Assembly (NCBI RefSeq): GCF_002802985.1
Contig: NZ_NVPT01000025.1
Coordinates: 1 to 38,936, forward strand
Origin: Geodermatophilus chilensis
GTDB taxonomy: Bacteria; Actinomycetota; Actinomycetes; Mycobacteriales; Geodermatophilaceae
Length of the DNA: 38,936 nt
Direction: 5' to 3'
The stretch's first letter is position 1, and every line of letters starts with the position of its first letter. The notes below the pieces were generated by a model that saw only the letters and a program-made list of their open reading frames with translations, was not told the origin of the DNA and made no database searches. Position numbers and translations under genes: made by a program. Below, piece by piece: positions 26,169-34,455 of the stretch.

Positions 26169-27022
26169 GCGACGCACGCCCCGAGTACCCGACGGCGCTG
26201 GGCGCCTCCAGCCGGGACGGCATCACTCTGCTGGGCACCGACCTCGCCCGCGACGTGATGGGCGAGGTGGGCTTCGGGGAGCTCGCCTTCTGGCTGGCCA
26301 CCCAGCGGCGCCCCACGCTCGGGGAGACCCGGGTGTTCGAGGCGGTGCTGGCGGCGCTGGCCGACCACGGCTTCACCCCGACCGCGATCGTCACCCGGCT
26401 GACCTACCTGTCCGCGCCGGACTCCGTCCAGGGCGCGCTCGCCGCCGGTCTGCTCGGCGGCGGCTCCCGGTTCCTGGGGGTCACCGAGGACTGCGGCCGC
26501 TTCCTGCACGACGTCCTCACCGGGGTGGACGGCGAGCTGCCCGCCGACGACACCGGCTGGGACGCCCTGGCGCTGGAGACGGTCACCGCGCAGCGCGCGG
26601 CGCGGCGCTTCGTCCCGGGCCTCGGGCACCACGTGCACAAGGACGGCGATCCGCGGACCCCCCGGCTGTTCCAGATCGCCGCCGAGGAGGGGCTGCTCGG
26701 CCCGCACCTGTCGCTGTTCGCCGCGATCGGCCGGGTGCACCCGCAGGTGCTGGGCAGGACCCTGCCGCTCAACGGCGCCGGGGTCTGCGGTGCCGCCCTG
26801 GCCGACCTGGGGCTGCCGATGGAGCTGCTGCGCGGGTTCGCCCTGCTCGCCAGGACGGCCGGGCTGATCGGCCAGCTCGCCGAGGAGCTGCGGCACCCGG
26901 TCGCGAACGAGGTATTCCTCTCCGTCGACCTCAACAACCGGTCCGTCGCCCCGGACCCGTACGTCCCCGAGCCCCTGCCCGCCCACGAGTCGTCCGACGC
27001 CGACGGAGGTCGTCATGGCTGA
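26165..27022 (+). CDS. Citrate-synthase-superfamily protein, citryl-CoA lyase-like
   Basis: This 285-aa protein resembles the short citryl-CoA lyase and the C-terminal lyase domain of ATP-citrate lyase. ADHGFTPTAIVTRLTYLSAP (about 66-85) holds a first active-site His. PGLGHHVHKDGDPR (151-164) corresponds to the GFGHRVYKNxDPR-like motif of citrate synthases. Where citrate synthase or ACL carries a catalytic Asp (NVDG in ACL), this protein reads LNGAGVCGAA (202-211), so that Asp seems to be replaced; my alignment by eye is tentative. The gene overlaps the CoA transferase by 4 bp and the dioxygenase by 8 bp. It may cleave a CoA thioester by retro-Claisen chemistry. The substrate is unknown. Confidence 0.8.
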   Translation: MSDARPEYPTALGASSRDGITLLGTDLARDVMGEVGFGELAFWLATQRRPTLGETRVFEAVLAALADHGFTPTAIVTRLTYLSAPDSVQGALAAGLLGGGSRFLGVTEDCGRFLHDVLTGVDGELPADDTGWDALALETVTAQRAARRFVPGLGHHVHKDGDPRTPRLFQIAAEEGLLGPHLSLFAAIGRVHPQVLGRTLPLNGAGVCGAALADLGLPMELLRGFALLARTAGLIGQLAEELRHPVANEVFLSVDLNNRSVAPDPYVPEPLPAHESSDADGGRHG

Positions 27023-27917
27023 ACTGGCCGCGGTCATCGCGTCCACCCACCACCCGTTCTACTACCGGGCCAGCACGTCGACCGGTGCCGACCGGCCGCC
27101 GTTCGCCGACGAGTGGGTGGCCAAGATCGAGCGGTTCCGGGAGACCCTGACCCGGGCCGAGCCGGACGTCCTGGTGATGGTCGGCAGCGACCACTTCCAC
27201 CAGCTGTGGCTGGACAACATGCCGCAGTTCCTGGTGGGCAAGGCGCCGTTCTTCGACGCGAACTTCTACAACGAGGAACGCGAGTTCGGGCTGCCGCGGA
27301 TGCTGCTGCGGGGCGAGGAGGAGCTCGCCGCCCACCTGCTGCGCGACGGCCTCGACCGCGGGTTCGACCTGGCCTTCAGCAACGAGCTGCGGATCGACCA
27401 CAGCATCACGTGCCCGATCATCACGCTGCGCCCGCAGGCCAACCTGCCGATCGTGCCGGTCTACACCAACATCTTCGCCCCGCCGCTGCCGCAGCCGAAG
27501 CGCTTCGTCCAGCTCGGTCGGGCGATCCGGGAGATGGTCGAGTCCTGGGACAGCGACAGGCGCGTCGCGGTGATCGGCACCGGCCACCTGTCGCTGGAGC
27601 TGGGTGGGCCGCGCCAGTTCGGCGAGCACGGCCCGGACCCGGAGTTCGACCGCAAGGCCGTGGAGTGGATCGCCAGCGGCGACATCGAGGGCTGCCTGGC
27701 GGAGGTCAGCCTGGACAGCCTGCACGCGCCGGGGAACGCCACCCACGGCTTCATGGACTTCATGCTGATGATGGGGGTCGCCGGCGAGGGGCAGCAGGCC
27801 GACCACGTCGACACCCTCGACCTGTTCCACACCATGGAGGCCTACTTCACCTGGTACCCGAACGGCCTCCCGCAGCCGCGAGAGGCCGCGGTCGCCCCGG
27901 CGGCGGTGACCCGGTGA
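27015..27917 (+). CDS. Extradiol ring-cleavage dioxygenase, large (catalytic) subunit, LigB-like
   Basis: This is a class III (LigB-superfamily) Fe(II) dioxygenase that opens catechol-type rings. In the 300 aa I see STHHPFYY (His12/His13) and VMVGSDHFHQLW (His60/His62), which supply the metal-binding histidines, and IGTGHLSLELGG (His191), matching the catalytic His of protocatechuate 4,5-dioxygenase. I could not place the third, glutamate, ligand with certainty. It is followed at a 4-bp overlap by a LigA-like small subunit, as in protocatechuate/gallate-type enzymes. ATG 27015 lies inside the end of the lyase gene and is preceded by GGAGG. The ring substrate is not known. Confidence 0.88.
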   Translation: MAELAAVIASTHHPFYYRASTSTGADRPPFADEWVAKIERFRETLTRAEPDVLVMVGSDHFHQLWLDNMPQFLVGKAPFFDANFYNEEREFGLPRMLLRGEEELAAHLLRDGLDRGFDLAFSNELRIDHSITCPIITLRPQANLPIVPVYTNIFAPPLPQPKRFVQLGRAIREMVESWDSDRRVAVIGTGHLSLELGGPRQFGEHGPDPEFDRKAVEWIASGDIEGCLAEVSLDSLHAPGNATHGFMDFMLMMGVAGEGQQADHVDTLDLFHTMEAYFTWYPNGLPQPREAAVAPAAVTR

Positions 27918-28273
27918 GCAGGTACCTCCTGGACAAGTTCCTGTACACCGTCGACCGCGACCCCGAGCTGGTCGAGCGCTACCGCAAGGACCCGGCGGGC
28001 ACGGTGGCGTGGTGGGAGGCCGAGATGGCCGGCACCCTGCTCAACTGCATCCCCGCCGAGCGGACCACCTGGCTGTCGTTCACCGAGGACGAGCGCCGCG
28101 CCCTGCGCGAGCACGACCACGTGGCGCTGTTCGAGATGGGCGCGCACCCGTTCCTGACGCTGACGCTCTTCATCGCGATGTTCGAGCGCGACCACGGCCC
28201 GCTGGAGTATCAGAAGGCCTACGGCAGGGCGATGCAGCACATCTCCCTGCCCTATCCGGACATCGCGACCTGA
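27914..28273 (+). CDS. Extradiol dioxygenase small subunit, LigA-like
   Basis: This 119-aa all-helical protein matches the alpha subunit of protocatechuate 4,5-dioxygenase. It caps the active site of the catalytic subunit and has no catalytic residues of its own. YLLDKFLYTVDRDPELVERY at the start and LTEDE-like FTEDERRALREHDHVAL in the middle are family features. GAHPFLTLTLFIAMF forms a hydrophobic helix. GTG 27914 overlaps the large-subunit TGA (GTGA), so the pair is translationally coupled. Confidence 0.85.
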   Translation: MSRYLLDKFLYTVDRDPELVERYRKDPAGTVAWWEAEMAGTLLNCIPAERTTWLSFTEDERRALREHDHVALFEMGAHPFLTLTLFIAMFERDHGPLEYQKAYGRAMQHISLPYPDIAT

Positions 28274-28277
28274 GCCC

Positions 28278-29249
28278 GTGCACGCCGCCGTCCTGCACAC
28301 CCCGGGGGAGCCCCCGGCGTACCGCCGCCACCCCGATCCCGTCGCCGACACCGGACGGACGCTGGTGCGGGTGACCGCCGCGCCGGTGGTCCCGCTGGAC
28401 CTGTTGTGCGCCTCGGGGACGTCGTACTTCGGCCGCCCGGCCGTGCCCTACGTCCCCGGGGTGCAGGGCGTCGGCGTGGTGGAGGCCTCCGCCGTCCACC
28501 CGCCCGGTGCCCGCGTCTGGTTCGCCACCTCCGCCGGCATGGCGCCCGGCGACGGCAGCCAGGCCGGGCGCTGCGCCGTGTCCGACGACGACGTCGTCCC
28601 GCTCGACGCCGACCTCCCCGACCCGGCGGTCGCCGCGATCGGCCTGTCGGGTGTGGCCGCGTGGATGGCGCTGACCTGGCGGGGGCAGCTGCGGTCGGGG
28701 GAGCGGGTCGTGGTGCTCGGCGCCGGGGGAGCCGTCGGGCAGGCCGCCGTCGGGGCGGCCCGGGCGCTCGGCGCGGCACGGGTCGTCGCCGTGTGCCGGC
28801 CGGGACCGTCCGCCGAGCGGGCCGCGCGAGCCGGCGCCGACGAGGTCGTCCGCCTCACCGGCGACGTCGACGAGCTGGCGGCGCGGCTGGCGGAGGCCAC
28901 CGGCGGCAGTGCCGACGTCGTGGTCGACCCCGTGTTCGGCGCCGCGGCCACGGCCGCGTCCCGGGTGCTCGCGCCGGGCGGCCGGCTGGTCAACCTCGGC
29001 GGGGCGTCGGGGGACACGGCGGAGTTCTCCTCGGCCACCCTGCGCAGCCGCAGCGCCTCGGTTCTCGGCTACACCAACAACGCGCTCACCCGGGAGCAGC
29101 GCGCCACCGCGCTCGCCGCCGTGCTGGCCTGCGCCGCCGCCGGGCAGCTGGCGGTCGACCACGAGGTGCTCCCGCTGTCCCGGGCGGCGGAGGGGTGGGA
29201 CCGCACCGCCACCGGTGGACGACGCGTGGTGCTGCTCCCGGGCGGCTGA
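28278..29249 (+). CDS. Medium-chain dehydrogenase/quinone-oxidoreductase-like protein
   Basis: This is a 323-aa NAD(P)H-dependent oxidoreductase of the MDR superfamily, quinone-reductase type without an evident structural zinc site. The substrate-binding GroES-like domain comes first (PYVPGVQGVGVV), then a Rossmann fold with VVVLGAGGAVGQAAVGAARALGA (about 150-172). GGRLVNLGGASG follows. It starts at GTG 28278, 4 bases after the small dioxygenase subunit, so it is probably the last gene of the operon. It might reduce an unsaturated or carbonyl product of ring fission. It meets the methyltransferase gene tail to tail with no gap. Confidence 0.85.
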   Translation: MHAAVLHTPGEPPAYRRHPDPVADTGRTLVRVTAAPVVPLDLLCASGTSYFGRPAVPYVPGVQGVGVVEASAVHPPGARVWFATSAGMAPGDGSQAGRCAVSDDDVVPLDADLPDPAVAAIGLSGVAAWMALTWRGQLRSGERVVVLGAGGAVGQAAVGAARALGAARVVAVCRPGPSAERAARAGADEVVRLTGDVDELAARLAEATGGSADVVVDPVFGAAATAASRVLAPGGRLVNLGGASGDTAEFSSATLRSRSASVLGYTNNALTREQRATALAAVLACAAAGQLAVDHEVLPLSRAAEGWDRTATGGRRVVLLPGG

Positions 29250-30092
29250 TCAGCCGGGCGCGCGGCAGACCAGCACGAGGGTGCCGGGCACCAGCGCCCC
29301 GCGGGCCGGCGACCACTGGCCCCACTCCTGCGTGCGGCCCGGCGGCCACTCCGGCTCGACGAGGTCCTCGAGCACCAGACCCGCGCCCACGACCGCGCGC
29401 ACCCAGTCCCCGACCGTGCGGTGGTGCTCGACGTAGACGGCGTGGCCGTCCTCGTCGGTCTCCACGTACGGCGTCCGGTCGAAGTAGGAGGAGACGACCC
29501 GCAGGTCCTCGGGGTCGGGGGAGTCCGGCAGCGGCCAGCGGAACGGGTGGTTCACCGAGGCGACGAACCGCCCGCCGGGCCGCAGCACCCGGGCCACCTC
29601 GGCCAGCGCGCCCTCCACGTCGGCGACGAACGGCAGCCCGCCGAACGCCGAGCAGGCCAGGTCCACGCTGGCCGTCGCCAACGGCAGCGCCCCGACGTCG
29701 GCCTGCAGCAGCGGGACGTCGATGCCGGTGGCCCGGTTGAGCTCGGCGGCGCGGGCCAGCATCCCGCCGGAGAGGTCGAGCGCGACGACGTCGGCGCCCT
29801 CCTGCCGCAGCCAGCGCGCGCACGGCGCGGACCCGCAGCCGATCTCGACCACCCGGCGTCCGGCGACGTCCCCGAGCAGGTGCGCCGCGGACTCGCGCAG
29901 CCCCTCGGGACACCACAGGAAGTCGACGTCACCGAGGTCCCCGCCGTGCTCGGCGAGGTAGGCCGGCGCCGCGGCGTCCCACCAGCGGCGGTTGGCCCGG
30001 ACCGACTCCGCCGTCCCCGCCGGCCGGCGGGCCACACCGCTCGGCGCGGGGTAGCCGTCGTCGGCGAGGGGGAGGTCGTCCGGGCTGTCCAT
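29250..30092 (-). CDS. Class I SAM-dependent methyltransferase
   Basis: This 280-aa protein has the methyltransferase fold. Motif I is [15 protein letters not shown] (about 85-99), followed by [16 protein letters not shown] for the adenosyl-binding acidic residue and [20 protein letters not shown] for motif [26 protein letters not shown] is the post-motif strand. The N-terminal [17 protein letters not shown] is common to actinobacterial members that act on small molecules. The substrate is unknown. The start is ATG 30092. It is divergent from rpsA. Confidence 0.85.
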   Translation of the reverse strand: MDSPDDLPLADDGYPAPSGVARRPAGTAESVRANRRWWDAAAPAYLAEHGGDLGDVDFLWCPEGLRESAAHLLGDVAGRRVVEIGCGSAPCARWLRQEGADVVALDLSGGMLARAAELNRATGIDVPLLQADVGALPLATASVDLACSAFGGLPFVADVEGALAEVARVLRPGGRFVASVNHPFRWPLPDSPDPEDLRVVSSYFDRTPYVETDEDGHAVYVEHHRTVGDWVRAVVGAGLVLEDLVEPEWPPGRTQEWGQWSPARGALVPGTLVLVCRAPG

Positions 30093-30165
30093 GACACGCC
30101 GATCGTGACACGCCGGGGCGTCCGGAGGCGCCGCACCCAGGTGGACCGGGTGGTCCCGGGCTCCG

Positions 30166-30171
30166 TACCAT
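30166..30171 (+). promoter_or_regulatory. Possible -10 for rpsA
   Basis: TACCAT matches TAnnnT, with TGGACC about 18 bases upstream as a weak -35. Transcription would begin near 30178 and give a leader of about 128 nt before the rpsA ATG. The leader contains no repeat or riboswitch that I recognise. Confidence 0.4.
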
Positions 30172-30305
30172 GGGAGTGCGCCAGAGGTCTGTCAGTGCTG
30201 AACCCGCCAGGGGATCGGCGCGCGCCGGCTCTCCCCGCTCCCCGCGGTCACCCGGCCGCGGGTCGTCCTGTCCCTACGCATCCCCCGTCCGGAGCACTCG
30301 ACCAC

Positions 30306-31766
30306 ATGACCTCCACCCAGGTCCGTCCTAACAGCACCCCCCAGGTCGCCGTCAACGACATCGGCACCGCCGAGGACTTCCTCGCGGCCATCGACCAGAC
30401 GATCAAGTACTTCAACGACGGCGACATCGTCGAAGGCGTCATCGTCAAGGTCGACCGGGACGAGGTGCTGCTGGACATCGGCTACAAGACCGAGGGCGTC
30501 ATCCCCTCGCGCGAACTCTCCATCAAGCACGACGTCGACCCCAACGAGGTCGTCAAGGTCGGCGACGAGGTGGAAGCCCTCGTCCTCCAGAAGGAGGACA
30601 AGGAAGGCCGCCTGATCCTCTCCAAGAAGCGCGCCCAGTACGAGCGCGCCTGGGGCACGATCGAGGCCAAGAAGGAAGCCGACGAGGTCGTCACCGGCAC
30701 CGTCATCGAGGTCGTCAAGGGCGGTCTCATCCTCGACATCGGCCTGCGCGGGTTCCTCCCCGCCTCGCTGGTCGAGATGCGCCGCGTCCGCGACCTGCAG
30801 CCCTACGTGGGCCGCGAGCTCGAGGCCAAGATCATCGAGCTCGACAAGAACCGCAACAACGTCGTCCTCTCCCGCCGGCAGTGGCTGGAGCAGACCCAGT
30901 CCGAGGTCCGCAGCGAGTTCCTCAACAAGCTCGCCAAGGGCCAGGTCCGCACCGGCGTCGTCTCCTCGATCGTCAACTTCGGCGCGTTCGTGGACCTGGG
31001 TGGCGTCGACGGTCTGGTGCACGTCTCCGAGCTGTCCTGGAAGCACATCGACCACCCGTCCGAGGTCGTCGAGGTCGGCCAGGAGGTCACCGTCGAGGTC
31101 CTCGACGTCGACCTGGACCGTGAGCGGGTCTCGCTGTCGCTGAAGGCGACGCAGGAGGACCCGTGGCGTCAGTTCGCCCGGACCCACCAGATCGGCCAGG
31201 TCGTGCCCGGCAAGGTCACCAAGCTGGTGCCCTTCGGTGCGTTCGTCCGCGTCGACGAGGGCATCGAGGGTCTGGTGCACATCTCCGAGCTGGCCGAGCG
31301 GCACGTGGAGATCCCCGAGCAGGTCGTGCAGGTCGGCGACGAGATCCTGGTCAAGGTCATCGACATCGACCTCGACCGGCGCCGCATCTCGCTGTCGCTC
31401 AAGCAGGCCAACGAGGGCGTCATCGGCGACGAGGAGCAGTTCGACCCCGCCGCCTACGGCATGGCCGCGTCCTACGACGAGCAGGGCAACTACATCTACC
31501 CCGAGGGCTTCGACCCGGAGACCGGCGAGTGGCTCGAGGGCTACGACGAGGCCCGCGAGACGTGGGAGCGGCAGTACGCCGAGGCCCAGGCCCGCTTCGA
31601 GGCGCACCGCAAGCAGATCGCCGCGGCCCGCGAGGCCGACGCCGAGGCTGCGGCCGGTGGCAACTACTCCAGCGGCGAGGCCGAGGTCGGCGACACCTCC
31701 GGCGGCACCCTCGCCAGCGACGAGGCGCTCGCGGCGCTGCGGGCCAAGCTCGCCGGCGGCGAGTGA
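30306..31766 (+). CDS. rpsA: 30S ribosomal protein S1
   Basis: It binds mRNA at the ribosome and helps start translation. The 486 aa carry four S1 RNA-binding domains, at about 38-108, 125-192, 210-280 and 295-365. The third and fourth are canonical ([51 protein letters not shown], in part). This is the short four-domain actinobacterial form rather than the six-domain E. coli form. The acidic, Ala/Glu-rich tail (about 365-486) is poorly structured, as in other actinobacteria. ATG 30306 is preceded by GGAG 11 bases upstream, a rather long spacing. A 17-bp hairpin follows the stop. Confidence 0.97.
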   Translation: MTSTQVRPNSTPQVAVNDIGTAEDFLAAIDQTIKYFNDGDIVEGVIVKVDRDEVLLDIGYKTEGVIPSRELSIKHDVDPNEVVKVGDEVEALVLQKEDKEGRLILSKKRAQYERAWGTIEAKKEADEVVTGTVIEVVKGGLILDIGLRGFLPASLVEMRRVRDLQPYVGRELEAKIIELDKNRNNVVLSRRQWLEQTQSEVRSEFLNKLAKGQVRTGVVSSIVNFGAFVDLGGVDGLVHVSELSWKHIDHPSEVVEVGQEVTVEVLDVDLDRERVSLSLKATQEDPWRQFARTHQIGQVVPGKVTKLVPFGAFVRVDEGIEGLVHISELAERHVEIPEQVVQVGDEILVKVIDIDLDRRRISLSLKQANEGVIGDEEQFDPAAYGMAASYDEQGNYIYPEGFDPETGEWLEGYDEARETWERQYAEAQARFEAHRKQIAAAREADAEAAAGGNYSSGEAEVGDTSGGTLASDEALAALRAKLAGGE

Positions 31767-31802
31767 CCCCCGCTCAGCGCGGCTGAGCAGCACCACCTGA
31801 GG

Positions 31803-31838
31803 CCGAGGCCCGGGACCCCGCGGGGTCCCGGGCCTCGG
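31803..31838 (+). terminator. Terminator after rpsA
   Basis: CCGAGGCCCGGGACCCC (31803-31819) pairs perfectly with 31822-31838. It is 36 bp after the rpsA stop. Two further hairpins follow at 31841-31865 (GTCCCTCC/GGAGGGAC) and 31871-31899 (GAGGCCCC/GGGGCCTC). Confidence 0.8.
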
Positions 31839-31922
31839 TCGTCCCTCCCATCCCCGTGGAGGGACGAAGAGAGGCCCCTGGACGCGTCCGCGGGGCCTCC
31901 CGGTCCAGGCGGTCTTCCTACA

Positions 31923-32056
31923 CGGTCCCGCCGCCAGCGTGCGAGTGCTGGGTGGTAGAGGCGGCCACCCTAGAGGGGCCCGCGCCGAGCTCGCGAGAGA
32001 AAGGACCCGCTCCTCGCCGACCCTCGCACGCTCGGGCCGGGTCCCGGGAGCGGGCC
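31923..32056. repeat. Cluster of degenerate structured intergenic repeats (copies D and relatives)
   Basis: This block contains the repeat core three times. The first is plus-strand GGTCCCGCCGCCAGCGTGCGAG, from 31924, shortened relative to copy B. The second is a plus-strand half copy with GGCCACCCTAGAGG and CGCGCCGAGCTCGCGAG (31961-31997). The third, on the minus strand, has outer arms CCCGCTCC (32006-32013) and GGAGCGGG (32047-32054) around GAGCGTGCGAG. The minus-strand copy lies 3 bases from the stop of the 90-aa gene and may serve as its terminator. The block explains most of the gap between rpsA and that gene. Confidence 0.5.
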
Positions 32057-32057
32057 T

Positions 32058-32330
32058 TCAGAGGCTGAGGATGATCGCGAAGGCGGTGCGCGGGCGGCCG
32101 CCGGAGTTCGCGAGGAACTGCCACGTGTGCCGGCCCGCCGGAGCCGTCGCCGACAGCCACCGCAGGAAGGCGTTGCGCGGGCGGACGGCGCCGGTGCGCT
32201 CGAGCCGCTCGCGGACCATGGGGAGGTCCGTGCACCGCACGCCCGTGGGGCGGTCGAGCCGGTGCCGACCCGGGCCGCGCCGGACGGCGGCGGGGGTCGA
32301 CGAGGGGGCGGCGTGCGCGGGACGGGACAT
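32058..32330 (-). CDS. Small hypothetical protein (90 aa)
   Basis: I do not recognise this family. The N-terminal half is Arg/Pro/Ala-rich. The C-terminal half (RLERTGAVRPRNAFLRWLSA, then HTWQFLANSG and RTAFAIILSL) looks like folded protein with a hydrophobic end. ATG 32330 is preceded by GAGAGG about 12 bases upstream. It is divergent from coaE, with about 146 bp between starts. A structured repeat sits directly after its stop. Coding potential is supported by a plausible start site and protein-like composition, not by homology. Confidence 0.5.
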   Translation of the reverse strand: MSRPAHAAPSSTPAAVRRGPGRHRLDRPTGVRCTDLPMVRERLERTGAVRPRNAFLRWLSATAPAGRHTWQFLANSGGRPRTAFAIILSL

Positions 32331-32464
32331 GGTGGATTCTACCTCTCTGGGGCGTGGGGAGATCGCCGAGCAGAGAGTTGCTGATGGGGCGCGTGTGACT
32401 GGAGCGACGCGCCGGGCAGGACGGACGGGTGTTACCCGTCCGTGATCGTCCCGCGCCCGCTGGC

Positions 32465-32470
32465 TACTGT
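32465..32470 (+). promoter_or_regulatory. Leaderless-type -10 element for coaE
   Basis: TACTGT (TAnnnT) ends 6 bases before the coaE GTG. This decides the start: upstream in-frame start codons would lie before the promoter. Confidence 0.5.
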
Positions 32471-32476
32471 CCGTGC

Positions 32477-33073
32477 GTGCTGCGCATCGGGCTGACCGGC
32501 GGGATCGGATCGGGCAAGAGCACCGTGGCCGGCCTGCTGGCCGCACGCGAGGCGCGCATCGTGGACGCCGACCGCATCGCCCGCGAGGTCGTCGAGCCGG
32601 GCACACCGGGGCTCCAGGCCGTCGTCACGGCGTTCGGGGACGGCGTGCTGACCCCCGAGGGCACCCTCGACCGCCCGGCGCTCGCCGCGATCGTGTTCGC
32701 CGACCCCGGTGCCCGCCGCCGGCTCGACGGCATCGTGCACCCGCTGGTGCGGGCCCGCGCCGCCGAGCTGGTCGCCGCGGCCCCCCCGGACGCCGTGGTG
32801 GTGCAGGACGTGCCGCTGCTGGTGGAGACCGGCCAGGCCGGCTCGTACGACCTGGTGCTCGTCGTCGAGGCGGACCTGGACACCCGCGTGCGGCGGCTGG
32901 TCGGCCGGGGACTGTCCGAGGACGACGCCCGCGCCCGGATCGCGGCCCAGGCCACCGACGAGCAGCGCCGCGCGGTGGCCGACGTCGTGCTGGACAACAG
33001 CGGCACCGTCGAGGAGCTGGAGGCGCAGGTGGAGCGCTTCTGGACCGAGCGCGTGGCACCCGCCCTCGGCTGA
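32477..33073 (+). CDS. coaE: Dephospho-CoA kinase
   Basis: It phosphorylates dephospho-CoA in the last step of CoA synthesis. The 198 aa start with the P-loop [18 protein letters not shown] (residues 5-22). [18 protein letters not shown], then [20 protein letters not shown] and [13 protein letters not shown] are all conserved CoaE motifs. [20 protein letters not shown] closes the lid region. GTG 32477 fits both the P-loop position and the -10 six bases upstream. Some mycobacterial CoaE proteins carry an extra C-terminal domain; it is absent here. Its place near rpsA matches mycobacterial order. Confidence 0.95.
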   Translation: MLRIGLTGGIGSGKSTVAGLLAAREARIVDADRIAREVVEPGTPGLQAVVTAFGDGVLTPEGTLDRPALAAIVFADPGARRRLDGIVHPLVRARAAELVAAAPPDAVVVQDVPLLVETGQAGSYDLVLVVEADLDTRVRRLVGRGLSEDDARARIAAQATDEQRRAVADVVLDNSGTVEELEAQVERFWTERVAPALG

Positions 33074-33088
33074 CGGCACACTCGCCGC

Positions 33089-33343
33089 GTGCCCGCCGAC
33101 CGCCCTGTCCCGAGGAACCGGGACGCCGAGCGCGCACGCAACACCGCCCGCATCCGGGTCGGGCTGGCCGTGCTGTTCGCCGTCCTGGCAGTCCTGCAGT
33201 GGATGTCGAACGACGACCCGTGGGTCCCGCTCGGCTACACCGTCGCGGCCCTGGCGTGTGCGAGCACCGCCTGGGGCGCCCGGCGACGGGCGCGGGAGGC
33301 GGCTCTGCGGGCGGGGGCCGGAGCTGCCGAGACCTCACCATGA
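33089..33343 (+). CDS. Small membrane protein (84 aa)
   Basis: This 84-aa protein has two hydrophobic segments, IRVGLAVLFAVLAVLQWM (about 22-39) and LGYTVAALACASTAWGA (about 49-65). They are separated by a short charged turn (SNDDPWVP) and flanked by Arg-rich ends. It looks like a two-pass inner-membrane protein. The start is GTG 33089, 15 bases after coaE. The function is unknown. Confidence 0.65.
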   Translation: MPADRPVPRNRDAERARNTARIRVGLAVLFAVLAVLQWMSNDDPWVPLGYTVAALACASTAWGARRRAREAALRAGAGAAETSP

Positions 33344-33459
33344 GGCGCCGACCACGGTGACGTCATCGGTCGGGCGCAGCCTGCCGGCCTGACCGAACCC
33401 GGAGCAGGCGGGGCGCAGATCGCAGCCGGCCGGGGCCGACGCCGGTGCCCTGGGACGGC

Positions 33460-33492
33460 GAGAGGCCCGGGTCCCATGGACCCGGGCCTCTC
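33460..33492 (-). terminator. Terminator of the Gly-Cys-Val tRNA operon
   Basis: GAGAGGCCCGGGTCC-CAT-GGACCCGGGCCTCTC is a perfect 15-bp stem, 7 bases beyond the tRNA-Val end. The same stem, apart from its loop, follows tRNA-Val(CAC) at 36583-36615. Confidence 0.85.
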
Positions 33493-33498
33493 CTGCTG

Positions 33499-33570
33499 TG
33501 GGCGATACTGGGTTCGAACCAGTGACCTCTACCGTGTCAAGGTAGCGCTCTACCACTGAGCCAATCGCCC
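33499..33570 (-). tRNA. tRNA-Val (GAC)
   Basis: This is a 72-nt cloverleaf on the minus strand. The acceptor stem is GGGCGAT/ATCGCCC with discriminator A, and the anticodon arm CTACC-TTGACAC-GGTAG gives GAC. The T-arm has the loop TTCGAAC. Apart from the anticodon arm and one base it is identical to the tRNA at 36504-36575. Confidence 0.96.
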
Positions 33571-33616
33571 GATCCGGCCGGCGGCCGGTCCGCTCCACCG
33601 ATCTCGGCGGAGGCCG

Positions 33617-33687
33617 AGGTGGAGACGGGATTTGAACCCGTGTAGACGGCTTTGCAGGCCGTTGCCTCGCCTCTCGGCCACTCCACC
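33617..33687 (-). tRNA. tRNA-Cys (GCA)
   Basis: This is a 71-nt cloverleaf on the minus strand. The acceptor stem is GGTGGAG/CTCCACC with the U73 discriminator expected for cysteine. The anticodon loop CTGCAAA reads GCA. It lies between tRNA-Gly and tRNA-Val in one transcript. Confidence 0.96.
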
Positions 33688-33728
33688 GCACGCGGGCGCC
33701 GAGCTGACGGCCAGCGCCCGAGGTTCCG

Positions 33729-33801
33729 AGCGGACGACGGGATTCGAACCCGCGACCCTCACCTTGGCAAGGTGATGCTCTACCAACTGAGCCACGTCCG
33801 C
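33729..33801 (-). tRNA. tRNA-Gly (GCC)
   Basis: This is a 73-nt cloverleaf on the minus strand. The acceptor stem is GCGGACG/CGTCCGC with discriminator U. The anticodon arm TCACC-TTGCCAA-GGTGA gives GCC. It is the first gene of the Gly-Cys-Val operon. Confidence 0.96.
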
Positions 33802-33837
33802 GTTGCTGTCCTGCTGTGTCGCTGTCTTGCAGGGAGA

Positions 33838-33843
33838 ACCATA
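33838..33843 (-). promoter_or_regulatory. Probable -10 for the tRNA operon
   Basis: Read on the minus strand this is TATGGT, with GTGAAC about 17 bases upstream as a possible -35. Transcription would start about 30 bases before tRNA-Gly. Confidence 0.45.
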
Positions 33844-33882
33844 CCCGACCCTCGGAGGGGGTTCACGGGGGGTCCCCCTGGG

Positions 33883-34326
33883 TCACCGACCCGTCGGGTC
33901 GGCCCCGCCGTTGGACAGCAGGGCGGCCAGTTCGCCGTCCACCTCGAGCACCGAGGACTCCTCGCCGAAGGGGACGACGCTCGCGGTCAGCTGCAGGAAG
34001 CCGGCGACCGTGCCGCGGGACACCTCGAACAGCGCCTCGCCCGAGGGGGCGCGCAGGTGCAGGAACAGGACGTCGCCCGACGTCCGGGACGGCCACAGCC
34101 GCACGTCGCCCTCGCCCGCCGGCCGGTCGAGCCCGGCCTGCAGCAGGTCGCGGCCCACGAGCCAGGAGATGCCGTCCTCCTCGGCCCCGTCGCCGAAGGT
34201 GATCCGCACGGCGAACGGGTCACTGATCTCGTAGCTGAGCAGCGCGGGGACCTCGGTCCAGGACTGCGGACCGACCAGGTGCAGCGTCGTGGGGCACGTG
34301 TACCCAGGCGTGGCGCGGTTGATCAT
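33883..34326 (-). CDS. SsgA/SsgB-like sporulation and cell-division regulator
   Basis: SALP proteins such as SsgB in Streptomyces position FtsZ at sporulation septa. This 147-aa protein has the conserved core SYEISDPFAVRITF, then WLVGRDLLQAGLDRPAGEGD, VRLWPSR and SPSGEALFEV-like APSGEALFEVSR. These line up well with SsgB. ATG 34326 (MINRATPGYTC) was chosen as the first Met before the conserved part. The family is restricted to morphologically complex actinobacteria, so it points to an organism with a developmental cycle. It is divergent from an ECF sigma factor gene. Confidence 0.85.
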   Translation of the reverse strand: MINRATPGYTCPTTLHLVGPQSWTEVPALLSYEISDPFAVRITFGDGAEEDGISWLVGRDLLQAGLDRPAGEGDVRLWPSRTSGDVLFLHLRAPSGEALFEVSRGTVAGFLQLTASVVPFGEESSVLEVDGELAALLSNGGADPTGR

Positions 34327-34455
34327 GACTCGAACAACGACCTTCCGTGACCGAGGTGACGCCCGGATGACCACCGGGCGTGTCGACCTCCTGATTGCCC
34401 CTTCCGGGCAGAGCTGAACCGCGCCGCCTGCCTGTTGCGAAGACCGCGTGTGACG

